The notes below the pieces were generated by a model. The model was not told the origin of the DNA, did not search any database, and saw only the letters and a list, made by a program, of their open reading frames with translations. The position numbers were made by a program, and so were the translations under genes. A stretch of DNA of 64,000 nt from Blasia pusilla. Lineage: Eukaryota > Marchantiophyta > Marchantiopsida > Blasiales. Within the stretch, counting starts at the first letter, position 1; the number at the start of each line of letters is the position of its first letter. Location of the stretch: NCBI GenBank assembly GCA_050084515.1, contig CM114274.1, forward strand, positions 18,228,001 through 18,292,000. The letters are read 5' to 3'. Shown piece after piece: positions 49,201-61,870 of the stretch.

Positions 49201-49600
49201 AAGTGCATTTTTTATTTCTTTAGTGGGCCGGTTCTGGCCTATTGGAGTTTTTTTTTTTTTCTCTACACCCTCATTTGTATCGTGATGGGTTCCCATCCTT
49301 TTTTCTCCATATATTTTATTTCGTTCTTTAGTACCCTCGCGTCTACGCGCCTGAGCTCCACCTTATACTCTAGTGAAGTGCCCGTGCTCGAGAGAAAATC
49401 TCGCGAAGGATGAGCTGGGACTGGGATTTTTAGCATCTACTTTTCTTCGAGGGTCCATCACACTATGTAGCAAGCGCTTTGGGGGTGTGTGTGTGTGTGT
49501 GTGTGTGATCCTTAGCACCATACGGGTAGGTATATTTGCTTTCTGGCTGACATTGAGGATTGTGCAGAATGCCTTCCAACTTCTCGAGGAGATTTTCGCT
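46256..49600. other. Upstream region of the giant gene and gene-free spacer
   Basis: May contain the promoter and an unresolved first exon of the minus-strand giant gene. I found no minus-strand frame with a signal peptide and a usable donor. Other open frames (for example 47479-47760, 48452-48736, 48909-49413) have no recognisable family and no splice partners. Confidence 0.5.
49485..49507. repeat. (TG)n microsatellite
   Basis: About eleven uninterrupted TG units. Confidence 0.9.
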
Positions 49601-49603
49601 TAA

Positions 49604-49837
49604 GGGCCTTATGCCATGGACACGTGTAGGGATGCGAAGACCCTCTTTCTGCGACCAAAGTAAGTTCCCATTGAATAATAGAGCAAAATACATCGGTCCT
49701 TAATAATCAGGTTCATGTTATAGTCAAGTTGAGGTTGCGAGAACGTCGGGTCATTTCTGTGCCCAGAAGTTTTGGGCGCAGAAAAAATTGGCGATAGTTG
49801 AAGGTGGCTTTGACTGGGAGGGTATGGCATAAGGCCC
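49604..49837. mobile_element. Tourist-like MITE (PIF/Harbinger type), 234 bp
   Basis: Perfect 14-bp terminal inverted repeats, GGGCCTTATGCCAT at 49604-49617 and its reverse complement at 49824-49837, flanked on both sides by TAA (49601-49603 and 49838-49840). A 3-bp TWA target duplication and GGGCC-starting termini are typical of PIF/Harbinger MITEs. There is no coding capacity. Confidence 0.75.
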
Positions 49838-50164
49838 TAAGAGGGTTGCTAGGGATCTATTCCCCTAGAAAGCTATTGCCAAACTATCTTCACCGAAGAA
49901 GCCCCGTTACCGGTCTGAGCTGGTGTGGTCTTTCGTCTACAAGAGTACATCCCGTCCTGTTCTCATAAAGGAAAAACCGAACATGATTTGTTGTAGGAAG
50001 ATGCTACCCGGTGAGAAACATAAAATAGGTGGGAAATCATCTGGTTGTTTCTTAGTGATGTGCTTGCTTCATTTCATTTCCACTTGGGGATGTTTACTTC
50101 GTACTTGTTCAAGTTTGTACCCTCCTTCTTGCGAACGTCTCGAATACGAATTTTATTTTCATCA

Positions 50165-50322
50165 TGCTTGCCTCTCATCAGAGCCGCTACCTATTAGTGT
50201 GATGCATGTAGCTCTCTCTCCTGCTATGCATTGAATTTCGTCTTGCTGACCTGCTTGCCTTCGATTAGAGCCGCTACGTACTAGTCTCATGCTCGCAACT
50301 CTCTCTCCGACTATGCACTGAA
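50165..50322. repeat. Two tandem 70-bp units, 88-bp period
   Basis: GCTTGCCT through TATGCA-TGAA occurs at 50165-50234 and, diverged, at 50253-50322, sharing AGAGCCGCTAC and CTCTCTC-words. Confidence 0.6.
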
Positions 50323-50339
50323 CAAGGCTAGTGCCTCGT

Positions 50340-52820
50340 GAGGCTGCATTGCTACGGGGATGATAGTATTGCATGGTGATTTTTCCCCAATCTGCTATCG
50401 GCCTAACTCTTGCCCAATTTCTCTTTTAGAGACTAGCATTGCAAATTTTGAATTATTTGATAGATTGAGCAACGTTCATCTTACTATCCATGATCTAGGA
50501 ACAAGAAATTATGCATCGAATGGCTTCTCACTTATGAGCTGCATTATGTCCTTCTATCTCCCTGATCACATGTGTGTGTTGTGTTACCTATAGTGCAGAA
50601 GTAATTGACACTAGAGAAAGAAGTTATGTAGAACATTCTGATTTTTTTGAGCACGCGCATCCTATATAACAAATCTTTTTCTACATCCGCAAATGTAGGT
50701 GCGTTCCTCCCTTACCATATGGTTAGTTACTTAGATGTTATTTTGTGCAAGTGCTTCAAATGAAACGGATCTTTGGTTGGTAGTCCACATTGCTAGCATC
50801 AACACATGATCCAAACTTACTATGAGGCAAAGTTAAGGACTCTGGAAATATCAATGCTAGAGCAACTTTGAGATATTCACTCCTTAGTTGGCCTCTTACG
50901 ATGAACTTAGTTTACAGCATTGGAGAGTGGAATGATTAGTTGAGTTGAAGTCTATCATGGTAATTGCATATTGTCATGCACGTCTAATGTATAGAACCTT
51001 ATGTTCTATCATTACTTCATTTCCTCTAACAAGAATATGTATGTGACTTAAGCACTAGAGCAGGCGCTGGTATTCAACTTAGTAACATATCTTTCCCATC
51101 ACCTTCATAGCATTATTCCTCTTTTTAGTTTCAAACATGCAGCTCCATTGAACTATGTTAATACACTTGCACATAGGGCTAGTGTTGAGTGTGCTTGTGT
51201 TCTAGTTTGTACACTACTTCTAGGATATGTATTGTTGTGTTATAGTCTTACCAAATTGAGAAACCAAGGTCTCATTGAACAAAGCTTGACGCTTCTTTGA
51301 ATATGTGTTGGAGACTTGCTTATCTCTTACCATTTCCGTGTCTCCCTGCTTAATACATGTGTGTGCTCGTTTCAGAGCTAATTTCCCTCTACCAGAAGGG
51401 GTCATTTTGCTTGGAGTGATCTATTAGCTCCATACTATGAGAAGTAACTAGGGAAATTGTAAACGTACAGAACTATTACTCAGAGCAGCAAGCAAAAGCA
51501 CTATTCGTTTGGTGCCTCTGACTGTATTTAAGATCATAAGCTTAAGGTGCATAAGCCCCAACTAATTGATATCGGATTCGATATTGAATGTAAGTTGTAG
51601 GACTTGAAGTGGTGAGGTCATTCTAAGTAGCAATACTTAAGGAGCCCATCTTCAATTCTTGCTACTTACTGTAGTACCGTATATATCGGATCTAAACCTG
51701 AATCTCCACTACCCACATTGAACCATATTGTACTAAACTGCATAAGGCATTAACTAAGCAGTACTCTACAAAAACCTAAGTTGTAGAGATTACCAAGTAG
51801 CACTAATTTTGTCTTGCTTCTGTACAATGTACTTGATAATTATAGACTCATGATGGGCCCATATATGTGCATAACACATATTACCCTTGAGCTGCTTGGT
51901 TGCCTATTTACTACTCATCAGAGCTGAGTGTACTAGGCTAGTATCAGTTGTATTTTGGTCTTTGCTTAGTCCTTCTATAAAATTAGTAGATCTACTACCA
52001 ATAAAAAGCTAGCACCATTGTTGTGGGATGACTCTCATCAAAGCAACATATCATTGAGTATCGCAATAATCAAGTTTGCTTATGAAGCTAGTCAGTAGAG
52101 CTCTGTTGATCCTAATTCTCTTGGCTTACGGAATGTAAACATGAATAAACAGTGGAGGTTATCATAGGACTTGCTCACACACACCCAAGATCTCACACTA
52201 AGACTAGATTAATGGTTACATTGTGTAGCACATCAAGATCATCTACTCAAGACTCGATTTTGTACAGCCAGGTTTGTTTTTTTCTACAAGTTGTGAAGTC
52301 AACACACCACAAGTGAAGAATCATAGAGAATGCCTTAGGATGGTCATTCCTTACTTCTTGCATTCTTTATGATTCTGCTTCTTATCGTGTAGCTCAACTG
52401 CAATTTTGATGTCACCAATATTATTACAATCGTGTAGATTTTGTTTAGTCATACTCCACTTTTATTAATGCATGCATCAGATAGCACTCAAGGAGTATTC
52501 TAATGCTAGAGATTTGTCCAATCATATATGTTTTGCACCTAGCTTAATACTTGGGCAATTCTAGCATTGTACTATTTTGCTTTAGCACAATTGAGGAACA
52601 TTTGGTTTTTACTTCTTGTAGCATTGAAGTCCCACTATCATCTTCACTCGACAAGATTTTAATCCTGAAAACGAGGCGGAGCAACTTCCAAAGAATCTTG
52701 TAAGTGTGACATAAACTCTAAAACTTTTGATTTCTATTATTTTTTCCCTGAATAGATTTGATTGGAATATCCAATTTCATACAAAGAATACTTCATTGGG
52801 CATACTTCTGAATGTCTTAA
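50340..52820. other. AT-rich gene-free stretch
   Basis: Nothing coding recognised on either strand. The texture (many stops in all frames, no simple repeats) suggests old decayed transposon sequence, but I could not identify a family. Confidence 0.5.
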
Positions 52821-54760
52821 AAAATTATTCCTCCAACCTTAAGGAGATCAACCGCATTTGGAATCAAATGGGTATCCCTCTTCTAGAATGGATGTCACTC
52901 TTCTCATTCTATCTTAAGCTCCAATTTGACCATAGTCGAAACTATCTAACCCACCCAACCATGTGTGATGGATGCCGCTTTGCATAGAGCTTCTTGGACC
53001 AACTCCTGCAACTAAATCGGATTCTAAAATCCAACTCCTCTATTATCAGAAAGTCTACGTTTGTTCTAAATAGCTAACCCACGATTCACATGATCGTCGG
53101 TAGTACTATTCCCATTTCAACGAGAGAGCCCATAGGTTATTTTTAATCCAATCTCAAGATGTGATTGAAACTCATTCAAAACTATAGTTGCAAATGACCT
53201 CAAGCCCACATGCGTGGTCTCTAAACTTATAACTTCTCTCATAACTACCTTAATTGGATGTCACCTCGACGACGCTATTAGAACTATACTTCTAATTGGA
53301 AATCTACCCTAAAGGTGATCTCTCCTCCCAATTGGATCTTACGCTCTAATTTGAACACAATCAAAATAAGAGTACCAATTCTATCCAACTGATCCATCCA
53401 AAATCGGATCTTAAGATCCTATTCATATGTTATCGGATTATCTTTCTTATATATAAATAGCTAATTGATGATTCAAATCTCAAAGACCATCCAATTATGT
53501 AACACCTCTCACATACAAAACTCCACGGAGTGCTAGTCCCATTTCAAGGAGAAGTACGACTAGTTGAATTGAATCTTAAGATCCGCTTGAAACTCATCCG
53601 GAACCATAGTTATGAGTCACCTCAAGCCCACAAGCCTAGCTTTCAAGCTCATATCCTCTCTCCCAACTACCTTAAATGGATATCCCTCACTACTATAAGA
53701 ACTATAGTTCTAAATTTAGAAATACCCTAAGGTGTGTCTTGATTCAAGAGTGGGTGCCACCCTTTTGATTATAAAATATGTTTCTTATAAATATCTTATG
53801 AGTGATTCATCCGTCAAAACCAAAAAATCTCCAAGAGTGCTATTCCCAGTTGTAAGAGAGGCACTTGGCCCATTGGTTGAATTGGATCTTAACATGGTAA
53901 CGTTGCACAAAAATAGATAAGTCCATGAATAGGGATTGCAAAAGTCCATGGACATGGATTGCAAGATGTGGAGCCTACACTCAAAGTTCATGCACGTATG
54001 CAAGTGGGAGAAATGAGAAATAAGGGGAAGGTGGGGCCCACCTGGATAAGTCCTTCCACATAACGAACGTAATTCCATGGATATGAACTTTATCCGCATG
54101 CAACCTTGGATCTTAGGGTTCTATTGTAACCGAGATTAAAACCCTTAGGTATGTCCCGCTTAAGGAATGGATGCCAACCTAGCTTTCAATTGGATCTTAA
54201 GCTTCAATTTGACCATAGTCAAAATAGAAGTATCTATTTTGTCTAACCCAGCTAATCATCTGAGGTAGGTGGAGCCCTACGTAGGATTTTTTGCAAGATG
54301 CATGTGCCAAAATTAAATCTTAAGATCCTACTCATATATTATCCAATTATCTTTCTTGTAAATAGCTAATTGACTATTCAAGTCTTGCAGACCAACCATA
54401 CGCCTAAATATCACTTGGGAAAAATTTTCCAGGAGTGCCATTCCCATTTAAGGAAGGATATTAACTCGTCGGATTGGATCTTAAGATCTGATTGAAACTC
54501 ATTCGAAACTACCAATCTGAATGACCTGAACCCCATAGGTCTGGCCTCCAAACTCTTATCCTCTCTCTTGACTACCTTAGGTAGATGTCCCCTAGCCACT
54601 ATTGAAACTATAGTTCTAAATTGAGAATTATCCTAAAGATTGTCCCTCCATCATAGTGGGCATCACCCTCCTGATTGGATCTTAAGCTCCAATTCTAATA
54701 TAGTTGAAACTATAGTATACTTCCGTTTGACCTCTTATTTGACTACAAATGAACTTATAA
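52820..54760. repeat. Degenerate tandem repeat, about 0.32-0.43 kb period, four copies
   Basis: Anchor words recur in the same order. AGTGCTATTCCCATTTCAAG-like words occur at 53101, 53529, 53836 and 54432. GATTGAAACTCATTC-like words occur at 53163, 53587 and 54489. GAACTATAGTTCTAA-like words occur at 53280, 53697 and 54605. AATAGCTAA-like words occur at 53070, 53456 and 54362. Embedded palindromes include GGATCTTAAGATCC (53406-53419). No coding content. Confidence 0.65.
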
Positions 54761-56500
54761 CTTTCATTTTTCCCTCATAGGGTTTCTCATGGCCATCATC
54801 CTTTATTTTTATACTTTCTTGTGCTTTACTCTCTTCCTATTAAAATATAGATGATATAACTTTTGGGAAGCTAGGCTCCATACCTTCTAGAAGGCCCCAC
54901 TAGTTCAATTGGATCTAAAAATCCAATCGATTCGGAACCACAACTCCAAATATTGTCTTGCCCACCGCAAAACCTTCAAAGCACTATAGTACTTCCCAAG
55001 TAGATTAGTGTGGTGTAGGCGAGATCGCTATCGGAACTATAATTCCGTTGGTTTCCATCACTCTCAAAAAATAGTTTTAATTACAACTTAATATTTTAAA
55101 CCATGGCTCTACATGATTTAGTAGCTAACACCTAGCGTGAAATGAAGGATTGGACTGCTCGATAAAGTTCAGGTTAATTCCATTGAAATCCTTCATCTCC
55201 CTAACAGCCTATCTATGTAATATCTGTAAGTATATGACATTGTAGTATCTCCATCTCTCTATGTATCTTCTTATTCTTTCTTCCAAAACCCTCATGTTAC
55301 CAATAGGATTACACGTTCCCTTTCTAGAGCTATCAAGATTGGAAAAAATATATCCAACTCAACCGCATTCAAAACTAAAGTTCCCAATGATCTCCAATCC
55401 ACTACAACCAGACAGTCTCGTATGAGCCCTTACAACTACTTGCGTTGGGTCTAGCCTTCCACCTCAAATTATCCCTACTATTGGTGAGATGAATTAGAGC
55501 AATATATTCTTGAGCTAGATCATCTACAAAGGCGTCCCCTCCTCTCTTCCCTTATGTCATAATAGGATAGAGGGTATGGATGACAACGTTTTGATGATAA
55601 AGTTTTGATTCCAATGGGTTACAACCGTGAGTTGATTCTAGGATTAATTTATAGGCGGAAGGATAATGACAGTTTTGCTCCATTTTTTATTCAGTGTATG
55701 GCTAATGTAGAATTGGCGCTTTGATGGTAGGGTGTAGAACTAAGATTCATACAATGGAAGTCTGCATCAATGATGTAGTATATCTACGTGATGGATCCCC
55801 TACCTCTATTGCAAGAGCTAAAATCATGGGCACATATCTTGAGAGTTAAGTCTATAACATCCGTGCTATCTTGTTAAGCACACTATGATGCACTATGTGA
55901 ATACAAATGAAAAAGTTGGTGGTCAAAGATTGGCTGATCATCATTTTGGAATTTTCTTTACCAACATCACCAACCATCTTACACGCTATAAGGTTCTTGA
56001 AAGGAACTTAGTTATATGACCTATGGCATTATGTATTATTAAAGATGGAAAAGACTTGTAGACATGCTACTTAGAATATTCAACCATGCCCAAAGGAGGC
56101 ATTGAAGCAATAACACGCAAGCGAAGGAGAGCCCATACGTACACCTATTGATGTAAGGAAAAATGTCCACCAAGCGCGACCAAGAGAAATAAAAATTTGT
56201 CATAGGAAGATATATCATAGGTGGCATCCAAAAACTATAGTAGAGAATTTTGTTTCCAATATATGCCAAGAGATGTTTTTACTCAAGTAGAGAGAAGTAT
56301 TGGAACAAATCCTTTTAGGCATGAAGGGAATCACTCTACACCATGGTCCATTCATCTTACTTCAAAAATAGAAAAAGGGTTGTGCAACTAGAAGGTAAAA
56401 TGGTGTACTTCCTAGGTTGGCGATAGATCCACCATCTTGGATTGAACTTGAATATATAGTTCAATCATACATATGCTCAATGAAAAGGTGTAGAATTTCA
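54761..56500. other. Gene-poor AT-rich stretch
   Basis: A minus-strand frame at 56039-56269 encodes a hydrophobic, aromatic-rich peptide that could be a downstream fragment of the transposase-like gene next door, but no motif supports that. Otherwise nothing recognisable. Confidence 0.4.
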
Positions 56501-56509
56501 TATTTTCAC

Positions 56510-57792
56510 TCACCGTGGCTTTTCTTTGATTCGAGTTTCATCTTCAACAAATAAGATTGGTATATCTCCCTCAATACTAAGGAATCGCTTTGATTTAGCT
56601 TTGGCCACTTCCTTGAATATTGCAGATCTTAGCCCCACACGAAAAGGAAGGAGTTTAGCCCTATCACGTTTCAGGGTCTTAAGGCCTAGCCCAGCTAAGT
56701 TCCTAGTAAAAAAATGAGCCACTTGTCGACCACCAAATTGCAACATAGCCTGAGCTATGGCCTTTGTTTGCTTACTGTAACATGCACCCTTAGTAGATCT
56801 TTGTAAGTTACGAGCTACATCTTGTAGAAAATTCCACAACACCTCCTTCCCACCAAAAGCACCATTCCTTATTTTTAAGAAAGAGTTTCAAATCCTTCAT
56901 ATCTAAGCTACTCCTAACAATTCTTCTAATTTTTGTTTTCTAGCACTCCAAGCACACACTTTTTGAGTTTGTTGTACAAGAAGCCAACTCTCTTTTCTGC
57001 GTGTTGAGTTCAGATCGTGGAATTGTTCTTTGAGCTCACGGTTGGTCAAATAATCCAATATCAATCCACTTTTTGTACCCCTCTCCCCTCTGTGCACTAC
57101 AGCCTTTGCTTCCTTGTAGACCCGGCCACGAAAATCATCCTCACGCTTAATAGAATAACAATTATCACATGTCAGATTCTTGTAGCCTCCACCATTAAGC
57201 GACAACCTGCAACATAATTTATGTCTAAAAAAACCTCGTAGACTCACCAAAATATTTGTAGATGGATTGAAAACCTACACAACAGTGGTTAGGTCACAAT
57301 CCACACATTGCCACCACGCTGATCATCCAATATGCCCTTAAGATTCATATCCACTCCTCCTTTCTATGTGACCTTTTCATCCCATAAGCCCCAAAAAAGC
57401 AAGCTATGGCCAGGATCAATCTTTCCCAACCCACCTCTACAAGTATTGCTCCTTGCTTAGTACCTATTCTCCTTGAAAAATTTCAAAATTGAATTTTGTT
57501 AGGGATATTGGTCCCTTGGATCATGCTTCCTAGGTCTTCCTGGTTTACTAGTCCTCACCACAATATCCTTAGATATCTCTTTGGACTCCAATACGTCCAA
57601 ATGATCATGGCTGACCATGTGTGTTCTCAAATTATCCCCCAAAGTCAGCTTTCTAGGACACAAGTCAGTGTGCAAATTCCCACACACTTTGCATCTCACC
57701 ATAAAGGAGAATGACTTATTTGCATACTCAGAAGTAGTGGGAGATGATACCATAGAGAATACTGAGTTGTCATCCCCAATCTCCACATTCAA
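56510..57792 (-). pseudogene. Broken zinc-finger transposase-like gene
   Basis: Three minus-strand frames in order. 57499-57792 has a Cys2-His2-like finger (CKVCG...LRTHMVSHDH) and a basic GRPRKHDPRDQ segment. 56903-57250 has a CDNC pair with charged, helical sequence (REDDFRGRVYKEAKA, SWLLVQQTQKV). 56510-56842 has NLQRSTKGACYSKQTKAIAQ, LKTLKRDRAKLLPFRVGLRS and ends in PILFVEDETRIKEKPR, where ED could be part of a DDE-type catalytic set. The arrangement (N-terminal finger, helical middle, acidic motif after a beta-strand) is transposase-like, but I cannot assign a superfamily. The pieces are separated by stops and lengths that could include introns. Confidence 0.45.
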
Positions 57793-58088
57793 CCGCCACT
57801 AGAACAAATCTTGGTTTTTATGACTAGCTCATATGACTTATGTTAGTCATACGTATCCATTAATGACTGACAATGATTGAAGATTCATGGAGTCATAAAA
57901 GCCTAGTCATGTACCATGCCATGACTAGAGTCATTTTGGAATAACTTTAGTCATTATTTTGGCTAGCCATTATTAACAATGATTGGCACGTAATCAAGCT
58001 ACGTATAACAAAATGTTGTCATATATTCCAATTTCCATGTCAGCATGTGACATGGCAATTACTTGAAGAAAATAAATTATGTGTTGAC

Positions 58089-58360
58089 ACATGGCAATGA
58101 GAAATTATGACGTTGTCATATTCATCACTTGGATTGGTTAGAATGACTTAGTTATTATCTATGACTAAGTCATATCCATCATTTAGAAGGTCAAAATGAC
58201 TAGGTCAGAATCCATGACTAAGTCATATCCATCACTCAGATGGTCTAAATGACTTAGTTATGATGTATTTCTAAGTCATATTAATCACTTGGATGGTTTT
58301 GAATGACCGAGTCATGATACATGACTGTGTCATATACCGAGTCATATAGGTTACCAAAAT
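58089..58360. repeat. 53-bp minisatellite with TGACTAAGTCA palindromes
   Basis: AATGAC-starting units begin at 58142, 58195, 58248 and 58302 (53, 53 and 54 bp apart), with a partial unit before. Perfect 11-bp TGACTAAGTCA lies at 58162-58172 and 58215-58225. Looser TGACT/AGTCA words spread over 57815-58680. It lies just upstream (minus-strand sense) of the transposase-like remnant and may be subterminal transposon repeats. Confidence 0.7.
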
Positions 58361-58786
58361 CTTTTAAAATGACTGAGTGGTGACACATGAGTCATATAGA
58401 TCACCTAAAAAGTATTCATGGTGATCATTTGAGTCATATTTACCTTTCTGATTTGTGTGATTGATGGTGTTCTTGAGTCATAAAATATTTAAATATGAAT
58501 GAGTCATATAGAGGACTCAAATTTTTCTGAAATGATTTATGATAATTATGTCATAAAATATGATTGAGTCATATTGATCAATTTGATTTGAAAAATTGAT
58601 ATAAGTTGGACATATATGACTCTTGTAAATGACTTTGTTTCTTTGATATGACTTGAGACTTAGTATCATGTATGATAATTTTACATTACTTGATATTCAT
58701 TATCTCCAAGAGATTAGGGGAAGATACTTGAAGTATGGCATTCAAGTAGGATATGATGCTCCCTATATAGAACCCTTCCCTATCTC

Positions 58787-59018
58787 AAACTTACAACATT
58801 GAATGAAGAAAGACAAGAAAGAAAATCCAGCAGAAAATACCTTCTATTTAATATCTAGTTATACTCCTACTAACAAGTTTCAGATTGAAAGAAAGTGAGT
58901 AGAAACTTACAACATTCAAATAAGAAAGACAAGAAAGAAAATCGAATAGAGAATACCTTCTATTTAGTAGCTAGTTCTACTACCACTAATAAGTTTCAGA
59001 TTGAAAGAGAGTGAGCAA
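58787..59018. repeat. Tandem duplication, 116-bp unit, two copies
   Basis: AAACTTACAACATT starts at 58787 and 58903; the copies share AGAAAGACAAGAAAGAAAATC, ATACCTTCTATTTA and AAGTTTCAGATTGAAAGA. Confidence 0.75.
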
Positions 59019-60370
59019 GGACATGATATAATCTTAAAGATTGGGAAGAAGTAAGATACATAGCTAGATAGAAATACAAGGGCATGCATCTATTCATAGA
59101 AATGATTACAAAATGGCTCATTGTATATTGCAAAGATAACTTCATGTAGACTAATTCCTAGTATTGGTATGGTGTCAAAATTGCATGTGAAACAAAACAT
59201 CAACAAGTAATACTAATTGAACTGCATCTACAACTAGAGGAATGCGCTCTAAAGGACAAATTTCTTCAAATTCATTTCAGGCCAGAGAATTGAACCCCCA
59301 ACAGCATCATCCAAGATGTATTGAGGTGGCAAGTCATGCTCATTTGGCTGTCACAACTTATGATCTAAAAAGAAAAGATGGAGAGTCTTCAATTCCACTC
59401 ACACTATTCCCAGAGGAATATCACTTCCATGAAACTTGTCTCGTCCATTCAAACCCCTCACCACATCGTTTCCCAATATTGTCCTACTAAGCTTCGGTTT
59501 TGTGATGTGAACTTCATCTCCCACTTGAAGGTGCAAACACAAGATGGAACATCAAGTCATAAATCTCCATAAGTTAGAAAAAAGACTTATAACATAGAAT
59601 GCAATAACCACATGATTATACCTTTGTGAAGGTCCAACCCTGGAGAGGTATAAATCTTGATAACTTCACAAATCCCACCTGATAAAAATAATCCTCCATC
59701 ATTTATAATATCAAAGTTTAAATGTTTAGTATATCTAGAGATGTTATCATGAATCTAATGTACCCTCAAAGTTTAATATAAAAGTAATTTCAACTTCCCT
59801 GTGAGTTTCTTATTGCTCCCAGATTGCACATCGCTGTCCTGTTCGCTGCTTGCAGCCTGAATTCTGTCACCTTGTACTCTTCTTAAACGCCTTTTTTTTC
59901 GGTGATGAGTGCTCTACAAGGATGGAATCTGCACATTTTGAGAGTTAGTCTTGAACTAATGGTGTCAAAGACCAAGATTGCAATGTTTAGTCTGCATGAA
60001 AATCATAACAATCAGGACGTAATTAAAAAAGGAAAGACACAAACCAACTTTCTAATGGGGAAGATACCTTCACTTCTGAAGTTTCCCTCACTATCACACA
60101 AGCAAGAACATACATTTAGTATACCCATATTTGGACATATGTACTTCTGTACAATCAACAAAGAGCTTATCATCAACCTTCAACACTTACCACCTCGCAT
60201 TGGTCGATCATGCCCATCCGACTCTCTCAACGGTTCTTTGTGAGAACCACCACCAATTTCTGCAACTTTCACCTTCTCTACCTGAATACCAACACGGCTT
60301 GTTGTAAACAAAATAGGAAAATCTGATCAGCTATTCAAGAATACCTTGAACGATCCAAAACAAAAGCATG
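59019..60370. other. AT-rich stretch without a recognised gene
   Basis: Small open frames at 59242-59490 and 59902-60243 show no conserved motif. Confidence 0.5.
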
Positions 60371-60377
60371 CAGGTGA

Positions 60378-61870
60378 TCATATCTTACCCTCCCCTTGAT
60401 CAAGAATGCGGTCTCTTGATGCAGATGGTTGCGTTCTCTTCTTCTTTGATAGCTTGTTGATCATTTCAACAAGCATGGAAAATGCCTCATTTTGTTGTTT
60501 TTGATGTTTTTCCAACTTCTCCTCAATCAAAGTTTGGTTCTTGGCCATCTTCTCTTCCAATTGCAATTGGTTCTTCTTCAATTTCTCCTCAAGTTTCCCT
60601 TTATGACATCCATATCTTCACTCCATGTTTTCTCTACCTTCAAGAGTTGAGTAGATATGCTTGATTCCATACTCCACTGAAATCATACATGCACACCCTG
60701 ATCAGTTCTCACAGCATTATCAGTATTTGAACTCCCAAAACAACGCAGGACATTTCATCAAACAATATGACAAGCCAAGATTATCTTATTCCCACATTGA
60801 GTTGGAATGATCACTCACTCGTGAGGCTCCACTAGTGTTTGCACAACGTGTTCTTTAGCATTTATTCATACTCGTGCACCCCTCCCCTATTTTATTCAAC
60901 TCTCAAGGTTAGTTTTTTTTTTGGACATATCTTAAAGGTATGCTCAAACTTATTGATCACAACATGGAGAAATCGGATAAAATACGTGAAACCGGTTAAA
61001 TAACTTACTAAACTATCCTCAGAGGCACTAGCCCCCATGCCACTCTAAGTGACATTTGCATTGCTTGGTGCAGCGGATACACCTTGGCCCTAACATCAAC
61101 TCCACAAAACAATTGAAAGTTAATAATCATGCCAAAAAGAAAAATACTACAAACTTCTTAGACAAAAAGAAAAAAAGGATTTAGAAGACACAAGGTTGCT
61201 AAAGAGAACTTACAAAGAACCCCTCTAAACCTTCTTGGCCGTTGTGATTTAAAGTGACAACCTTGGATCTTGCGTTCACCATCTTTTGATCCTTCAACAT
61301 ACCCTCTTCTGAAAGCTAATAATCTACCAAACGTTCTCACACTTTTTCCTTTGCATCAGGATGGCACGAAGCTTCTACATTTTTCCAATTGTCCACCTAG
61401 TATGCTTTCATGCTAGGCCGTTCAGTTTTCAATAATTGCGCACATTTCTTCTTCAAGAAGTCTAGGCACAAAGATTCCGCACCAACATAGGTGTAGGCAC
61501 TCTCGACATGATTACGAACTAGTGCCACACTATTAGCGTCTTGCCTACTCATCTTGACACATGATAAGTCGAGACAACGCATGGTCCATACCTTTAGGTC
61601 ATTCAACCAGGGTTCATAACCGCGCACTTTTGTCTTTGGAACCCCCGTGGGCAACAACTTGCATATGGGCAGTAAGTTTTGCTCCTTGCGTTGGGCCATA
61701 TCGCGGGTCCATAAGTCTCTCTTGGTTCTACTTCTCCTCGTACTTGCCCTATTATGTGCACATATATTAGAAGAAAACCCAACATTTACACTTGAGATGT
61801 TCCAACATATAAATGCATTTGACCAAAATCTTTGATGATAGCTTTTTGAATATTCAAAGTTGGCAGTCAT
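60378..61870 (-). pseudogene. Decayed protein-coding remnants with a coiled coil, possibly plant transposase
   Basis: The minus-strand frames 61397-61870 (ALVRNHVESAYTYVGAE, LDFLKKKCAQLLKTERP), 61158-61340, and 60378-60581, a heptad-like Lys/Gln/Glu-rich coiled coil (LEEKMAKN, IEEKLEKHQKQQNEAF), lie in order as for one broken gene read right to left. A charged coiled coil at the C-terminus is common in plant En/Spm-associated proteins, but no diagnostic motif is present. Confidence 0.3.
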
